Positions 8,786 to 20,000 of a DNA stretch of 20,000 nucleotides are shown here, piece by piece. A model generated the notes under the pieces. It saw only the letters and a program-made list of their open reading frames with translations, was not told the origin of the DNA and made no database searches. The translations under genes and the position numbers were made by a program. Origin of the DNA: Trachelipus rathkii (Eukaryota; Arthropoda; Malacostraca; Isopoda; Trachelipodidae); assembly GCA_015478945.1 (NCBI GenBank), contig JABUQX010042028.1, positions 1 to 20,000 on the forward strand, in the 5' to 3' direction. How positions within the stretch are numbered: position 1 is the first letter of the stretch; each line of letters starts with the position of its first letter.

Positions 8786-10050
8786 CTAATGTGACTAAAA
8801 TTTTCTTTGTGGTTTTGCGTTTACTAGTACCGTCCCCAGATTTTGTGTCTCTTTTTAGTATCCAGCAGTAGTCGGCCATCATATTTGCATTCCACCTTCC
8901 TTGGTACCTTTGTGCCATAGCTTTTATATCTCGATGGAACCTTTTTCCTTGCTCCTTGGATACTGATCCAAGATTTTCATGAAAGTACTGTAGATGTGAG
9001 TTGAAAAAATGTTATTTAACACTTATGTTGCAACCAAGATCTTTAAACTTGTTAAGCATATTATTTACTAATGTTTTGTAATTTGGGTCTTTCCTATTCC
9101 CGAGGAATTCCTCAATTACAGTTTTCATAGCGCTTCATGCCTTTAATTCGCATGTTCTCATTGGAGCTTCAAAATTAGGATCATACATCAACTTTTTAAT
9201 TTGAGGAACATCAGATATCCCTCCATTAACTTTGTCATTAATAGAAGAAAGTTTGTTACATATATAATTTAGACAAGCACTTTATTTGCCTAGGGCTTTT
9301 ACGAATTGCTTCATAATACCTAATTTAATATGAAGTAGAGGGAGTAGACATTTTCGAGATTGACAAGCGGTTGGTGTTTGACATTTTAGGAACCAGGTGG
9401 AAAACTTTTCCTGGATGGCCACTCTTTCCATTTTCAATGGTTTTTGTGATCACGACTGTCCCATTCACACAAAAAAACTTGGATATTTGATGTGTCTTAA
9501 TTGTAGTCCAAGTTCCATACCAATAACTTTCAAATCTCCGTACAGAAGTCATCCGTTCTCATCATATTTTATTTTCTTTAATAACAATTTAATATTCTCG
9601 CACGTTTCTCTTAAATGAACATAGTGTACTACAGGGATTGATAGATATATATTTTTAATATGAAGTAGAACTTCTTTTAAGCTTTTCTTAGAAGAATCTA
9701 TAAATAATTTGCACTCTGACGATTGATGCGTTATTCCAATATATGCCAGTAGTTTCTGTACATTATTGCAGTACACAAGATCCATCTCTTCATGAGATTA
9801 TTGAAGTAATTCCATTTTCCGATATCTGTACCTTAAAAATGTGGTTGATGGAGATAATAAATGTGTGGTTTTCAGTCGCGAGCCTAGAAGTTCAGCTTTG
9901 TCTTTTAGCAAGTATAAATCTCGCATTAAATCATTCAGCTCTTCCTGGTTTAGTATTTCAGGGATGCCATCACTCACCTCGGGAATACAAACATCGTTGT
10001 CATCACTACTTTCATCCACAATTGGTTCATTGTCTGGGTCTCTATTGATG
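8786..10050 (-). pseudogene. broken copy of an uncharacterised arthropod-type conserved protein
   Basis: Read on the minus strand, fragments line up in family order. An acidic N-terminal part (DESSDDND) is followed by EELNDLMRDLYLLKDKAELL and GSRLK (about 10019-9801). Next come DLVYCNNV, CKLFIDSSKKSLKEVLLH and ENIKLLLKKIKY (9785-9552), GDLKVIGMELGLQL (9545-9500), FLCEWDS, MKQFVKAL (about 9310) and NISVK*HFFNSH. The end is HENLGSVSKEQGKRFHRDI and YQGRWNANMMADYCWILKRD (about 9000-8830). I know this family from arthropod and other animal genomes as an uncharacterised protein often present in many copies; its biochemical role is unknown to me. Lesions include TAA at 9800-9798, TGA at 9551-9549 where Trp is expected, a frameshift in the poly-T near 9475, another near 9340, and further stops. 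It is not functional. Its 5' end abuts the LTR starting near 10052. Confidence 0.8.
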
Positions 10051-10051
10051 C

Positions 10052-10468
10052 TTTTTTATTATCGGAAGAGAACTGCAGTTCGCTTTTAAAGCTCTTTTTT
10101 ATATATTTTATCATTTAACTTGTGCAAAGTAATGCAAAATCTTGTGTAATATAACGTTTTGTAGCATTTTGCGCCATATTATGTATATTAATTATTAAAA
10201 ATAGCTTGTTTATTGAAAAATTGCATGTCTGGAGGGAGTACATAAAAAAACTTGTAATATTGTAATTAAATTTTAGCTTTAGGTGTGCGAAATTGTTAAA
10301 TATAATTAAAAGTGTTTTTCAATAAAATATTCGATTCAAACCATTACAAGAATTTTTTTTATACCTACGAGAGAGAGAACTTCAACTACAATAACTACCC
10401 ATTAGGCGGAGGAGCAGGCAGAAGAAGAAGAGATAACTACTAGCCCAACAACTCCTCAAGCTTTATAT
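10052..10468 (+). repeat. 5' long terminal repeat of a short retroelement
   Basis: About 417 bases directly repeated at about 12117-12545, roughly 85-90 % identical by eye with small indels. Both copies contain the AATAAA polyadenylation signal ('ttttcaataaaat') and end 'cccaacaactcct...ctttatat'. A primer-binding-site-like sequence begins one base later. The exact 5' edge is uncertain because homology starts in a T-run and no TG dinucleotide terminus is evident. Confidence 0.7.
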
Positions 10469-10480
10469 TGGTGACCCCGG
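10469..10480 (+). promoter_or_regulatory. primer-binding-site-like sequence (TGGTGACCCCGG)
   Basis: This follows the LTR directly and starts with TGG, the complement of a tRNA CCA end. TGGTGACCCCG starts are familiar from animal Ty3/Gypsy elements. Which tRNA it pairs with was not determined. Confidence 0.6.
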
Positions 10481-11142
10481 AAGTTGAACATCACCTCTCT
10501 TCAAGCAAAAGAAATCCACTCTCTCAAGACTCGAATACCGCTCTTCAAGTAGATGCCTTCTCAAGTACAACACCCTTTCAAGAAAATGCCTTCGCGAAGT
10601 TCTAAGAACTTTACTAGAAGAGGTTTGTCACAGAAAAGGGAGATTTCAAGAAGAGGATGCAGACGAGCTACTTCTCCTACAAACCTGGTCTCCCTGGGAA
10701 AGGAAAAAGACAACAAATTGCAGCAGTTCTCAGCAAAAGACCACATTAAAGAAGAGAAATTCAAGCAACAAGCAGTCTGTTGAAGATGGAAACAAGTCAT
10801 ACTGTTAATCCCAGGTCTCCCAGCTTCAGTTTAACATGGCTATTTCCGTCGATACTTGTACCTTGTACGAATTTTAAGATGTTAAAGAACTAAGGAACTT
10901 CAAGTAACACCCAAATCGGTGGAGACAGGAACATTAGGTACTCAGTTAATACGCAGGTCTACCAACCTCTGTTTAAAGTAACTGGTTCCGTCTAGAATAG
11001 GATAACTAACTATTCTCTTCACTTAAGGAAGGACACACTGATTATATCTCCACATGAAGTTCCATTTTGTGTCTTCAGCTCTGGTTCAAATAGAAGAAAG
11101 ATTCATCCATGTATGATATTACGTCCCAACCAATCGACACCT

Positions 11143-11351
11143 CATACCACTGCTACTGTATATGGATGGATAACCTGAAGAAGTGAATCACCACCAGTAT
11201 GTATTTAGTAGTACGTACAATGCAATGACAGAATACATACCACTGCTACCATATGTATAATGGTTTTCATAGAAGAATGGAGAGGAATAAATTTCAATAT
11301 AGTGGCATGTCTATTACAATGGGGGATCTCATGCCACTGTCACTGTATTAT
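11143..11351. repeat. three motif copies at 93-94-bp spacing
   Basis: 'cataccactgctac' or its variant begins at 11143, 11236 and 11330. The last copy also pairs with 'agtggcatg' at 11301-11309 as a perfect 9-bp inverted repeat (11330-11338). Confidence 0.6.
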
Positions 11352-11498
11352 CTTCATTAGCGCTGTATTCTTTTTTGTGATTCATACTTTCTTTAATATC
11401 ACACCAGAGAGATCAACAACAAGTTTCATATCTTTTGGACGAGTTCCAACACCCCACTGGTAAATGGCCTTCGCAGGTATATTGTCTGGTAGATCGAC

Positions 11499-11593
11499 TT
11501 CACAGATGGTTCCTTTACCTCCAGGTAATTCGCCTTCGCAGATGGTTCCTTTAACGGCTTGTAATTCGTCTTCACAGATGGTTCCTCAATCAG
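11499..11593. repeat. 36-bp tandem repeat, about 2.6 units
   Basis: 'ttcacagatggttcct' or 'ttcgcagatggttcct' starts at 11499, 11535 and 11571, exactly 36 bases apart. The period is divisible by three, so frames on both strands stay in register: the minus strand reads (E/K)EPS.K repeats, the plus strand SQMVP repeats. Part of another unit may lie at about 11469. Confidence 0.8.
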
Positions 11594-12116
11594 ATGATGA
11601 TTGACCTTCCATGAAGACCAACTCATCTACTAAGCAACAGGACCAACAGTGCATTTCCGTTTTCAAATTAATAATAATAGTGTTTCAAAGTGATTATATT
11701 TAAATAATATTTAATGATTTTGGTACATAAATTTTTGTGTAAAAATACGCTCCACTTCTAGGGGCGAAGCGATATGCAGTTGTAGTTACCCATAAAACAT
11801 ATAACGTTTTCTCTAACCAAATTAAAGAAAACAGTCGCATAGGAATAAAACTTTTTATCGTTTTATGTAAATGTAAAATCAACTCTTATTATATTTTGTT
11901 TTAAATATATTTTCTCATTGTTTTATCATTATAATGTAATGGTGAATGATATAATATTTATTATTTTAGCCTTTTTGTATCATTTTAGAAAAAATTATTG
12001 TTTATATAGTATTTAAGTTTGTCCAAGACCTATGTTATATAAATGCATTTTCGCGGGTTTATTTCCCGTTTTTTTATTCAAAATAAGTTTTCCGTGATCT
12101 GATACATATTTCTATT

Positions 12117-12745
<629 letters not shown>

Positions 12746-14700
12746 GATGTCAATGTTGATTTCGGGATATTAGCAGATCCCCTCGAAATGGCTAGGTAGG
12801 TTAGATGTGTTTCTAAGGCTGAGAGACTTGAAGAAGACTTATCAAAGAGTCAACTTTCAATGTGCAGAAGTGATAATTAGAAAAAATGCCAAGGTGGAAT
12901 CTGAACTCAGAAAGACATAAGGTAACAGCGATATTGAGAGGAACAAAGGCAGAATGTAGAAGAAACCCATTGAAAAGAATGCGTATTATATTTATATTAC
13001 AAAAATTGGTAAATTATGCAGGATATATAAGTCGTTATGTACACACTTACAGGTAAAGAAACAATAATGAATAATAAAATAGAATAAACCAGATTTTGCA
13101 GAAATATAGTGTTACTCGCGACACCTTGAGAAGAGCAGGTATAGACGAACTATACATAGTAAATTATATACACAGTTTAATATAATACATGTACCGGTCA
13201 ATCAAAGAGATACATATAAAAAGGATCATGAAGAAGAGGACAAATGAAGAGATAATTCAACAGTATTGTTGGCCCAAAAATAATCAGATAAATTACCAAG
13301 AAAAAATGAAATCAATAGTTAAACAAACATAACTAGTTTATTATTTTATCTAATCGTTCTTTAAACGTTATATAAACCTTGAAGGATTTTCAAAAGCATA
13401 AAATTATATATATACTACTATATAGCTACACCAATTCAAAACAATTATTGTATATAACTTTAAATAATGTTGAAATATATATTACCATTATGATCAGGGT
13501 TCACAGTATTTGATATAGGCCGGAAACTGTATTCAGAAGGATCCTAGAACCTACCGATAAGTTTAGAGAAAAAATAATTGAAGTTACGATGTGATAAGAG
13601 TATAAACTCTACAAATGTTGGTAATATTCACAATAAGCTCAAGATTGAGGAGACTTATTCGAATGAGACTAAGAATTTTGGCTAGCTTGCCTTCTCGATG
13701 TGGTATGAAAAGAGCAAAGGAGAAGGAAGGAATAAAATTTTAGAAATAGCTATTTTTGATTAATATGTAAAATAAAATTTAATAAATTATGAGTGGAAAT
13801 TAGTTATCACTATCTCATAAGGCAATGGTGACCATAGAACAAGGAACAAGTTCATATATACTTCATAGTAAGATATCAAGGAATGTGTATAAAGACTGTA
13901 TTAATTCTTATTTAGCCGTGTATATACTACGGAAGAGTGAAAATTACATATATATAAGATTGGAGTTCGTAAAAGTACTTTGGAACTTCAAACTCCAGAT
14001 AAGCCAGTAGAAGGAGAAAATATTATTAATAATATATGAAACAGAAGAAACATGTATATAAGAGAATAAAATAATATAATCGAATAGATGAGGGATATAA
14101 ATAACGATCTAAATATATTTATTAACAGTAAGGATTGTATAATATAAATGGAATACAAGAAGGTACTACTATATATTAATTAATAGATATTATATTACTC
14201 ACCTAGACTAAATATTTGGAAAAAGTGAAAAAATAGGAATAGCCCATCTAATTTTGGATGAAGAGGACCTCCTCATTATTTGTGCTCTAGAGTATTTTTA
14301 ATAATACGATAAACACTGTACTAATATATATGAACAGGAGAAAACAGAACCTATTGATAGCTGAAATGGTACAAAGGAATAATAAGGTAAAAGAAATCAA
14401 TTCTCACATTATAATAAATAATTAAAAATACAAATATAAGATAAGAAAATAATTGAAAGTTATATACAATAGCAGAGGTTAGTATTATGCATAGTGACTA
14501 TCTCAGTATGTACAAAACTGATGACCATATAGGAATCGGATAAACCATATATATTACTATTAAGTAAATATATCACATAATTCTATATATACTAATGAGG
14601 GAAAGAGTAAATTTAGATACATAAAGTGGACAATGAATAAATTGAATATAAAGGTTATATAGATTATATTAATATATATGTGAGATATACCATGTGCAGG
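12746..14700 (+). mobile_element. decayed element, presumed gag-protease interval
   Basis: The position between the leader and the reverse transcriptase fragment is where gag and protease would lie. I see no zinc knuckle or intact protease motif. 'cctattgatagctgaaatgg' (about 14351-14370) might be a deleted protease active site, but that is a guess. Stops occur throughout every frame, and the plus strand is A-rich and C-poor. Confidence 0.35.
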
Positions 14701-14735
14701 AATTAGGAGTCCCCAGTTATAGTTAACCTATTGTT

Positions 14736-15420
14736 CGATAGAAGAAGGATGGACCTTTCTGTCTATGCATAGACCTATAGCGATAAACAAAGTAACAGAA
14801 GTAGATAGGTCCAAATGGCACATTAGAACAATTTTTTCGTGGTCATGGTGGAATATTATTGCATTAGTTGGATTTGTCATAAAGGATAATATCAAATATG
14901 AATTAATTAAGAAGAGGATAGTAAGGACTTTCAACTGAGCATTTATCTAACCGAGTTTATTAGGCAATACAGATTACAATATAAAGTAGCTGAGTTATTT
15001 CGAGGCTAAAAATGGTACCAGCGCATTCCAGAGGAGAGTATGCAGAGGAATATATTAATCAAGGTATAATTATATTAAAGTACCGAGAATATATATATAA
15101 GTAGTTGAGTGTATATAATTATACCTAAATTTTGCTAAAATTAAGAGTAGCACATTACACATATTGACATGTCACTTCTTCGAGTGATTTTCAGCAATCA
15201 CTCTTTCTAAGAGAAGCCTAATTGCTTTCAGGACATTTAGTACACAGGTCACAACGAGGTATATACAGAGAAGCAATGTTAAAATTAAAATACAGCTTAT
15301 TGCCTATGGACTTCAGAATTTGTACAATATTAGGAATTTTTTTACACAAAGATAGGTTCACTGATGAGTCATGATGACTCAAATTGCGATTTATATAAAC
15401 CAGCGAGTCCACTATATTGA
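14736..15420 (+). pseudogene. reverse transcriptase fragment of a Ty3/Gypsy-type element
   Basis: Motifs appear in RT order, in changing frames with many stops. KKDGPFCLCIDL (14742-14777) is the K.DG..R.C.DYR box. AINKVTEVDR follows, then NGTSAFQRRV (15011-15040) as the FGL.NA...FQR box. HITHIDMSLLRVIF (15151-15192) is the helix after the catalytic loop. KPNC (15214-15225) and YTGH (15241-15252) match KP.KC and YLGH, and QNLYNIRNFF (15314-15343) matches the thumb/connection V..LR.FLG segment. The YxDD catalytic loop, expected near 15070-15110, is not recognisable. The antisense frame at 14934-14728 is a shadow. Confidence 0.7.
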
Positions 15421-15829
15421 GAGTAATTTAGGAAGGGATGGTGCACAGTTAAGTTGAGAGCACAAAGGGAAACAGTCGAGAAAAGATGAAGGAATATAGA
15501 GGTAAAGATTCAGTCTGCGGATAATTTCGTAGGGTTTCGTTTCTAATTTGCAATTTAGGAAACTAATTAATTCCCACTGCTTCTTAAAGTCTATTTACAG
15601 AAATTTGGCATCATAAGGAAATTCTGCAACAAGGGAAAAATCGCGAACACCACCTCTCAATGTAGCATCTGATACAAAGTGAAGTGAGCACAGAAGATAA
15701 GATAGATATGTGATCGTAAAATTAATAAAGGAATATATGCCGAAGCTTATCGAAAAACTTAAAGAGACTGATAAAGAATCTGTATATAGACTGGCAATTA
15801 TATCCGGTTCCACAGAAGTATAAGCCAAT

Positions 15830-16260
15830 TAGAAGCTTTATGTAGACGTCCAGGATTATGGTATGGAGTATGGATCTATGTCATAGTAGCAAAGGAACGG
15901 AAATAAAGTGTAATATATTAAGAAAGATTTTGTTGAACTAGTAGTTGTTGTATTAGTAGCATAGTAGAAATAGCAATTATACCCATAGAGAGGGAATTGT
16001 AAGTAGGCTAATACATAGTATAGTGAGATCTAAAAGTTTCCGTTACGATTTATTTTGTATGGGTAGGATGATTATTTATTATAATATCACAGAAAATGTT
16101 TACAACATTTACCTATCCACATTAATTGAAGTTAATTAGTTATATAAGTTATATATTGGCTGGTTGAATAGATTTTAAGCGAGTATAAGCTTTACTAAAT
16201 ATCATTTAATTTCCGGGAAAATGGAATTAACTAATTTTGCTGATAACATTAGGTACCTCG
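15830..16260 (+). pseudogene. RNase H fragment of the same element
   Basis: VDVQDYGMEYGSMS (from 15842) matches the TDAS..G.GAVL start of retroelement RNase H. IPIEREL (15979-15999) matches the ..ERELLA. segment. A degraded W...L then F(P)GK.N..ADN segment (about 16160-16247) matches the usual Y.pGK.N..ADALSR end. Several stops and frameshifts are present. It follows the RT fragment in the Ty3/Gypsy order (RT, RNase H, integrase), not the Copia order. Confidence 0.6.
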
Positions 16261-18180
16261 TGTCAGGAAACATAGAGGAATAAACGATAATGTCATGATA
16301 AATATATAATGAGGCCCTATACATAGAGGTTTTAATAAAGTAATTAAGTGGTGGTATGCAGGTAAGGTATGTGGACGTTATTCATTTATGTTTTTTGTAC
16401 ATATGCTATTAAAAAAGTTTATATATTAATATAAAGGTAGAACAAATTTAAGAAGCAAGTAACCACCAATGAATTAATAGTAGTGAGAATACCTACTAGA
16501 TAGTATTTGATAAGCAATTAAGGAATGATGTATGGGTGTAGTATAAACAACCGCTAAAATACATCATAATATTAAATACATCAGTCTTTTACAGGAAGTG
16601 GACTATATCCCAGAGGTTTTTTTTCATATTTTGAGCTGCGAGTGAGTATATATTTTTATCAATGATATCTAAGGTGCTATTCTATCGGGTACTCATGTTT
16701 CAAGATGGTGTTTATAGGGTCAGTCTTTTTTTTCTCAGATATTATCTGTTATTATTAATAATTATATATACTAAAAGCTTTAAAATATATAAACATTAGA
16801 TTTATTTTCCCTTTTATAGAACTATTATTTTCAATATCCTTAAGAGTATAATGTACACTCATAAATAAGAATATAATGATATATCATGTTAATAGACGAA
16901 TAGCTAATCTATGAAGAACAAGAGGTAACTATACTGTAGTGAAAAAATGAATAAGGTATATCATGACAGTGAAGATAAAGTATGAGGTCATAAACTAATA
17001 GACATCACACAGAAGATGAGGCTTAAAGGTAATAATCTATAAATCAAGCAAATGGAGGAAAACCAGTCTTCAGGTTAAGCTGGACACCACAGTATAGTTT
17101 AATTACTAAGGAGTGCCATGTGACAATATTTACTGGCTAGAAACATCTAGGTGGTGCTTTTTTAGACTTACAGATCCTCATTTTAGTAGTATATGGTATT
17201 CATGAACTGGACATAGTAGAGTTGGAACATTTTGGACTTATTTGAGGAATATAGGAGTGTTATGACATATAGTATATAATACAATACTATATTAAAATTG
17301 GGATCACACAAATTGTTGATATGCTAACTAACAGCAGTATAAGTAGCTATAGGATTGATACCGCTTATAAAGGAAAACAGTATACCATTATTGATAGTTG
17401 TTAATAGTAGAGTGTAGGTCATTCCGAGATGTATATTTACTTATTTATTGGAATGTTACTTGTAATACAGAACGTTATATTATACTAGATATTGGAGATA
17501 GGACTGATCGCACATAGTATAATTAGTAATTAGAGGACAGGTTAATATACTAGATGGTTCTGTAAATGTTAGTATTAATATGTTAATTAAGAGTGTGTAA
17601 TAATAATATATACGGATTTACAGTAATGACATATATATAATCAATTAAATTATAGTAATTAAGAATGAGTTATAAAAACTAAAATAAAGTATTAATAAAG
17701 ATTATTGATAGAAGAGGGTTAAAGCTGGTAAAATCAGATATTCACATAGAGAGTATTGACTTCTTTATTAAAGAATTATTATAATACATAAAAGGATTTA
17801 ATTAATGTACAATAATTATGTATATATTAGTTAAATAGGATGTATATAGATAATTAGATCAAGTATTAAGTGTAAGTAATAGGTAACAGATGGTCATGAT
17901 TATTTGTGTATAATAATACATATACACTGAAACTTGAGCAATATACACATTGAAAATAACGGAATAACTAATACTGTACTTCTATGAGTAGTGAGTCCCC
18001 ATCATGGCTCATAACGTATCATATATACTATAATATATATATGAGAGGTGTGCAGAACATGTCCCACTTATGTACAGCTTAAATAATAGAGTAAAGATAC
18101 TAAGGTTTAATAATTTCACTATATTAACTTATATACAGTTGGAGAAATACAAGATGCCTAATCTTATTGAAGTTAGTTAT
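16261..18180 (+). other. unassigned interval between RNase H and integrase fragments
   Basis: About 1.9 kb where only a few hundred bases would normally separate RNase H from the integrase zinc domain. A T-rich patch at about 16605-16860 has the opposite strand bias to its surroundings and may be a secondary insertion. Weak integrase-like strings (HDS...GHK near 16965-17000; IDTAYKGKQYTIIDS at about 17355-17400) were seen but not accepted. No open frame of useful length. Confidence 0.4.
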
Positions 18181-18189
18181 GAGCATATT

Positions 18190-18330
18190 GAGATAGTAAT
18201 ACTGTGACATTAGCCATAAAATAAACAGAAAAGAAAGTATAATGTTGCCTTGTATATAAGTATTATGGATAACTACATGCGCAATACTTGAGTATATACA
18301 GTTAAGACAACTAAAGGAACATGATATCAG
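18190..18330 (+). pseudogene. integrase zinc-binding (HHCC) region fragment
   Basis: IMDNYMRNT (18262 onwards), followed by a degraded V-Y-T-V-K-T-T-K stretch, matches the W..M..D...YV..C..CQ..K part of the integrase zinc domain. The cysteines themselves are no longer clear. The position just before the catalytic core supports the reading. Confidence 0.5.
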
Positions 18331-18349
18331 CCAAGAAGTGTCGTATGAG

Positions 18350-18735
18350 GAGCATTTGAAGATAGATGTTACCTATATAAAAACATTTTGAGGCCCATTA
18401 CCAAAGTTTACAGATACGGAGTAGATATTTACAGTAGTACAGGATTTAGTATGATAGGACATGCTAATAAGATAATAAATTAAAATCATATATATATTTA
18501 GTACAGATCCATATAATACATAACTTTACGAGAAACGGGGCATTATAGCGCACTAACGTATATTATTATGGCATATGAGTTTAGAAGAACTAGTGAAAGG
18601 ACCAGGAGTGGGATGAATTGTTTACTCCAGGAATGGATATGGTTATAATATATAACAACACAAAAAACTCAGAACTTGGAATAACACCAACTTGTTATCA
18701 GATAATATACTTAAATATCTAACACATGAGGAGGG
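18350..18735 (+). pseudogene. integrase catalytic core fragment
   Basis: The best-preserved part of the decayed element. IDVT (18362-18373) gives the first catalytic-type Asp. GPLPKFTDTE (18392-18421, same frame after one TGA) and IFTVVQDL (18425-18448) follow. After a +1 shift comes RNGAL*RTN (18531-18557), the NG..ER.N box with its Glu codon now TAG. Then KDQEWDEL (18597-18620), YNNT (18651-18662) and ELGITPT (18672-18692) are in one frame, as in the W...L....YN.T.H..TG.TP stretch of Ty3/Gypsy integrases. Confidence 0.75.
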
Positions 18736-18939
18736 AAAGGTATTGCCGATCTATATGAAGGATTTATGAATAAAATGGAAGGGAAAGGATCAATATACCA
18801 AACTAGTTCTCATAATTTACATAAGGTAGATTCAGTTAAACGAGATAAGATTATAATTTAGGCAGATACGTCTAGTTAGAGAAAAAACTGGTGAATGGTA
18901 TGAATGAGGTACATTCACGTTGCAGAAGTCTAGCGGAAG

Positions 18940-19060
18940 GAATGGCATATATATACGATGTATGAGGGTCAAGGTAAAAACTAAAGTCCATAACTATTAT
19001 ACAATATTAAGAATAATGGCAGACCAGCCATATGATTAATCTATATATCTATTCTCATGA
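18940..19060 (+). pseudogene. integrase C-terminal region fragment
   Basis: A degraded M-Y-E-G-Q stretch followed by NNGRPA (about 19012-19031) resembles the F.GPY.V....NY.I....GRP..VH...LKP end of Ty3/Gypsy integrases. It marks the probable end of pol. Confidence 0.4.
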
Positions 19061-19280
19061 CAGTATTATTTGAGGTAATGAATATAAAGTGAGGTCTTTC
19101 TAATAAAGCATGAACATAAGTAAAATGAACAATAAACAGAGTAGGATGAAATGGTAATAGAGATAAAATGCACGTAGATAGGTATATTAGGTTAATATAT
19201 AAGTACAACCCCAAATGAAGTACAAGAAGAAAAGAAGGATAGTGAAGAAAGGTTAATAGGACCTATATTTATCAATACAA

Positions 19281-19352
19281 TTGGAGAGATGAGAGAGAGA
19301 GCAGAGAGCAGAGATGAAGAATAAGGAGAAGAGTAGAGAGAGAGAGAGATAG
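19281..19352 (+). repeat. purine-rich tract, candidate polypurine tract
   Basis: About 70 bases of mostly GA repeats follow the end of pol. Retroelements carry a polypurine tract immediately before the 3' LTR, which is where this lies. It could also be an ordinary (GA)n microsatellite. Confidence 0.5.
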
Positions 19353-19359
19353 CAATTTA

Positions 19360-19639
19360 TGTTTTTAGTGAAATTTAATGGGAAAATAAATCTACTTTAT
19401 GTAGTAAAGAGATTTTGTGGTCTATCAATGTATACTTTTGTTCTAATTTTTGCACTAGGATAATAGTGGTAATACAGTTCGCAACACAAGAGAGAGGAAG
19501 GCGGAATTCATGTACTCAACTTGTAATACTTCGATACTCGAGATTTTGTAATGCAGACTCCAAATTGTTCAGGAAATTAAATGGTATCCGGCTTTTTGTA
19601 TTTTTTCTGGACTGAATCATCATATCTTTATATTATTTT
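19360..19639 (+). repeat. candidate 3' LTR of the decayed element
   Basis: Bounded by the purine tract on the left and by a TGG-starting, primer-site-like sequence (19640) on the right; begins TGTTTTTAGTG. No second copy exists in the window to prove it, since the expected 5' copy would fall in the (TA)n tract at 12541-12658. The open frame at 19415-19615 is not protein-like. Confidence 0.35.
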
Positions 19640-19700
19640 TGGAGCCAACATAGCAACCAAAGTGATAGTAAGTTTTCAGGATAAATTTTATTTTAACAAC
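19640..19700 (+). promoter_or_regulatory. second primer-site-like sequence and leader
   Basis: TGGAGCCAACATAGCAACC, followed by a leader that resembles the one at 12687-12740. Its presence after, rather than before, the decayed pol suggests a tandem arrangement in which a second internal region starts here. Confidence 0.35.
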
Positions 19701-20000
19701 TCTTTTTTACCTATATTTATTTTATTTTAAGTTTGATTATAATCAATTATAACTTATGGCTAATATTTAAATTGTCATTTCTCAGATATGCAAAAAATCT
19801 TTGAAGTGTTCACATTTATGAATTCGAATTCTTGATTTATTAGATATCTATGCTCCCACATAATATCATAATTTCGCAAAAGATTGTCATTTAAGAATAT
19901 CTGAAATTGTCTGCTGATTGTAGTTTCTTAAATATACCATGAGATTTGTTTGTGATGATATTATGGAATCTTCAGCAAAAAAGCAGGAAGGCAACCTACA
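19701..20000. other. AT-rich sequence running off the window
   Basis: No gene is established. An ATG at 19963 opens a frame (MESSAKKQEGNL) that is still open at the window end. It could be the start of a gag-like or unrelated ORF, but 12 codons cannot decide. Confidence 0.3.

Larger units (their letters stand above)
10481..12116 (+). mobile_element. internal region of a short, apparently non-autonomous LTR element
   Basis: About 1.64 kb lies between the two LTRs. No reverse transcriptase, integrase or protease motif is visible in any frame, and the small open frame at 10553-10783 is too short and basic to name. Just after the primer site, 'tcaag' recurs five times in 80 bases. Two internal tandem repeats lie at 11143-11351 and 11499-11593. 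No clear polypurine tract is visible before the second LTR. It may be a deletion derivative or a naturally gene-less element. Confidence 0.55.

Noticed and set aside
9397..10089. Plus-strand frames at 9397-9618, 9743-10048 and 9841-10089
   Set aside because: All are antisense to the minus-strand pseudogene whose family motifs are clear.
10553..10783. Plus-strand 76-residue basic frame after the primer-like site as a gag gene
   Set aside because: Short, Lys/Arg/Ser-rich without zinc knuckle or capsid motif; overlapping antisense frame is equally open.
14728..14934. Minus-strand 68-residue frame with a hydrophobic, signal-like start
   Set aside because: It is antisense to the plus-strand reverse transcriptase fragment (KKDG...CIDL).
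16960..17400. A first integrase (HDS...GHK; IDTAYKGKQYTIIDS) upstream of the accepted one
   Set aside because: The match is weak and in shifting frames, and a better zinc domain and core occur at 18190-18735; kept only as a note on the unexplained gap.
19415..19615. Plus-strand 66-residue frame
   Set aside because: No motif or paralogue, and it lies in the candidate LTR.

Overview
This is AT-rich, intergenic-type nuclear DNA from an invertebrate animal, most likely an arthropod, although the phylum cannot be fixed from the sequence alone. Three things point there: very long (TA)n, (TAA)n and (CT)n microsatellites, decayed LTR retroelements with metazoan-type pol motifs, and a broken copy of an uncharacterised protein family (ENLG..SKEQG.RFH.DI / YQGRWN) that I know as common in arthropod genomes. 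There is no bacterial operon structure, rRNA, tRNA or CRISPR array that I can see.

Layout. (1) 1-1.72 kb is non-coding repeat DNA: two diverged copies of a repeat carrying GGAGCC units, a ~146-bp tandem array, a GA-rich purine tract and a 47-bp tandem repeat. (2) 1.85-5.05 kb holds the most interesting material. Two small minus-strand ORFs of unknown function (4453-4067 and 4009-3659) lie in the same frame, separated by one TGA and 19 sense codons. Just downstream, at 3006-2256, is a decayed second copy of the same two-ORF module in the same order, so the module has been tandemly duplicated. Perfect CCAAT-box (NF-Y type) motifs lie upstream of both copies, and long (TA)n tracts border both. 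(3) 5.05-8.79 kb has AT-rich spacer, two (TA)n tracts, an unclassified GC-richer island (5.70-6.57 kb) and a possible DNA-transposon end near 7.8 kb. (4) 8.79-10.05 kb is a minus-strand pseudogene of the uncharacterised family. (5) 10.05-12.55 kb is a short LTR retroelement: two ~420-bp direct repeats at roughly 85-90 % identity by eye, a primer-binding-site-like sequence after the first, and 1.65 kb of repeat-rich non-coding DNA between them. (6) 12.54-12.66 kb is a (TA)n tract. (7) 12.68-19.06 kb is a very decayed plus-strand Ty3/Gypsy-type pol region. RT, RNase H, integrase zinc, integrase core and integrase C-terminal fragments can be read in that order through many stops and frameshifts. 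A purine tract, a candidate LTR and a second primer-site-like leader follow, running off the window.

Only the two unknown ORFs at 3659-4453 look potentially functional as proteins. Everything else recognisable is broken or non-coding mobile DNA. The retroelements and pseudogene are unrelated to the ORF pair and simply share the neighbourhood.
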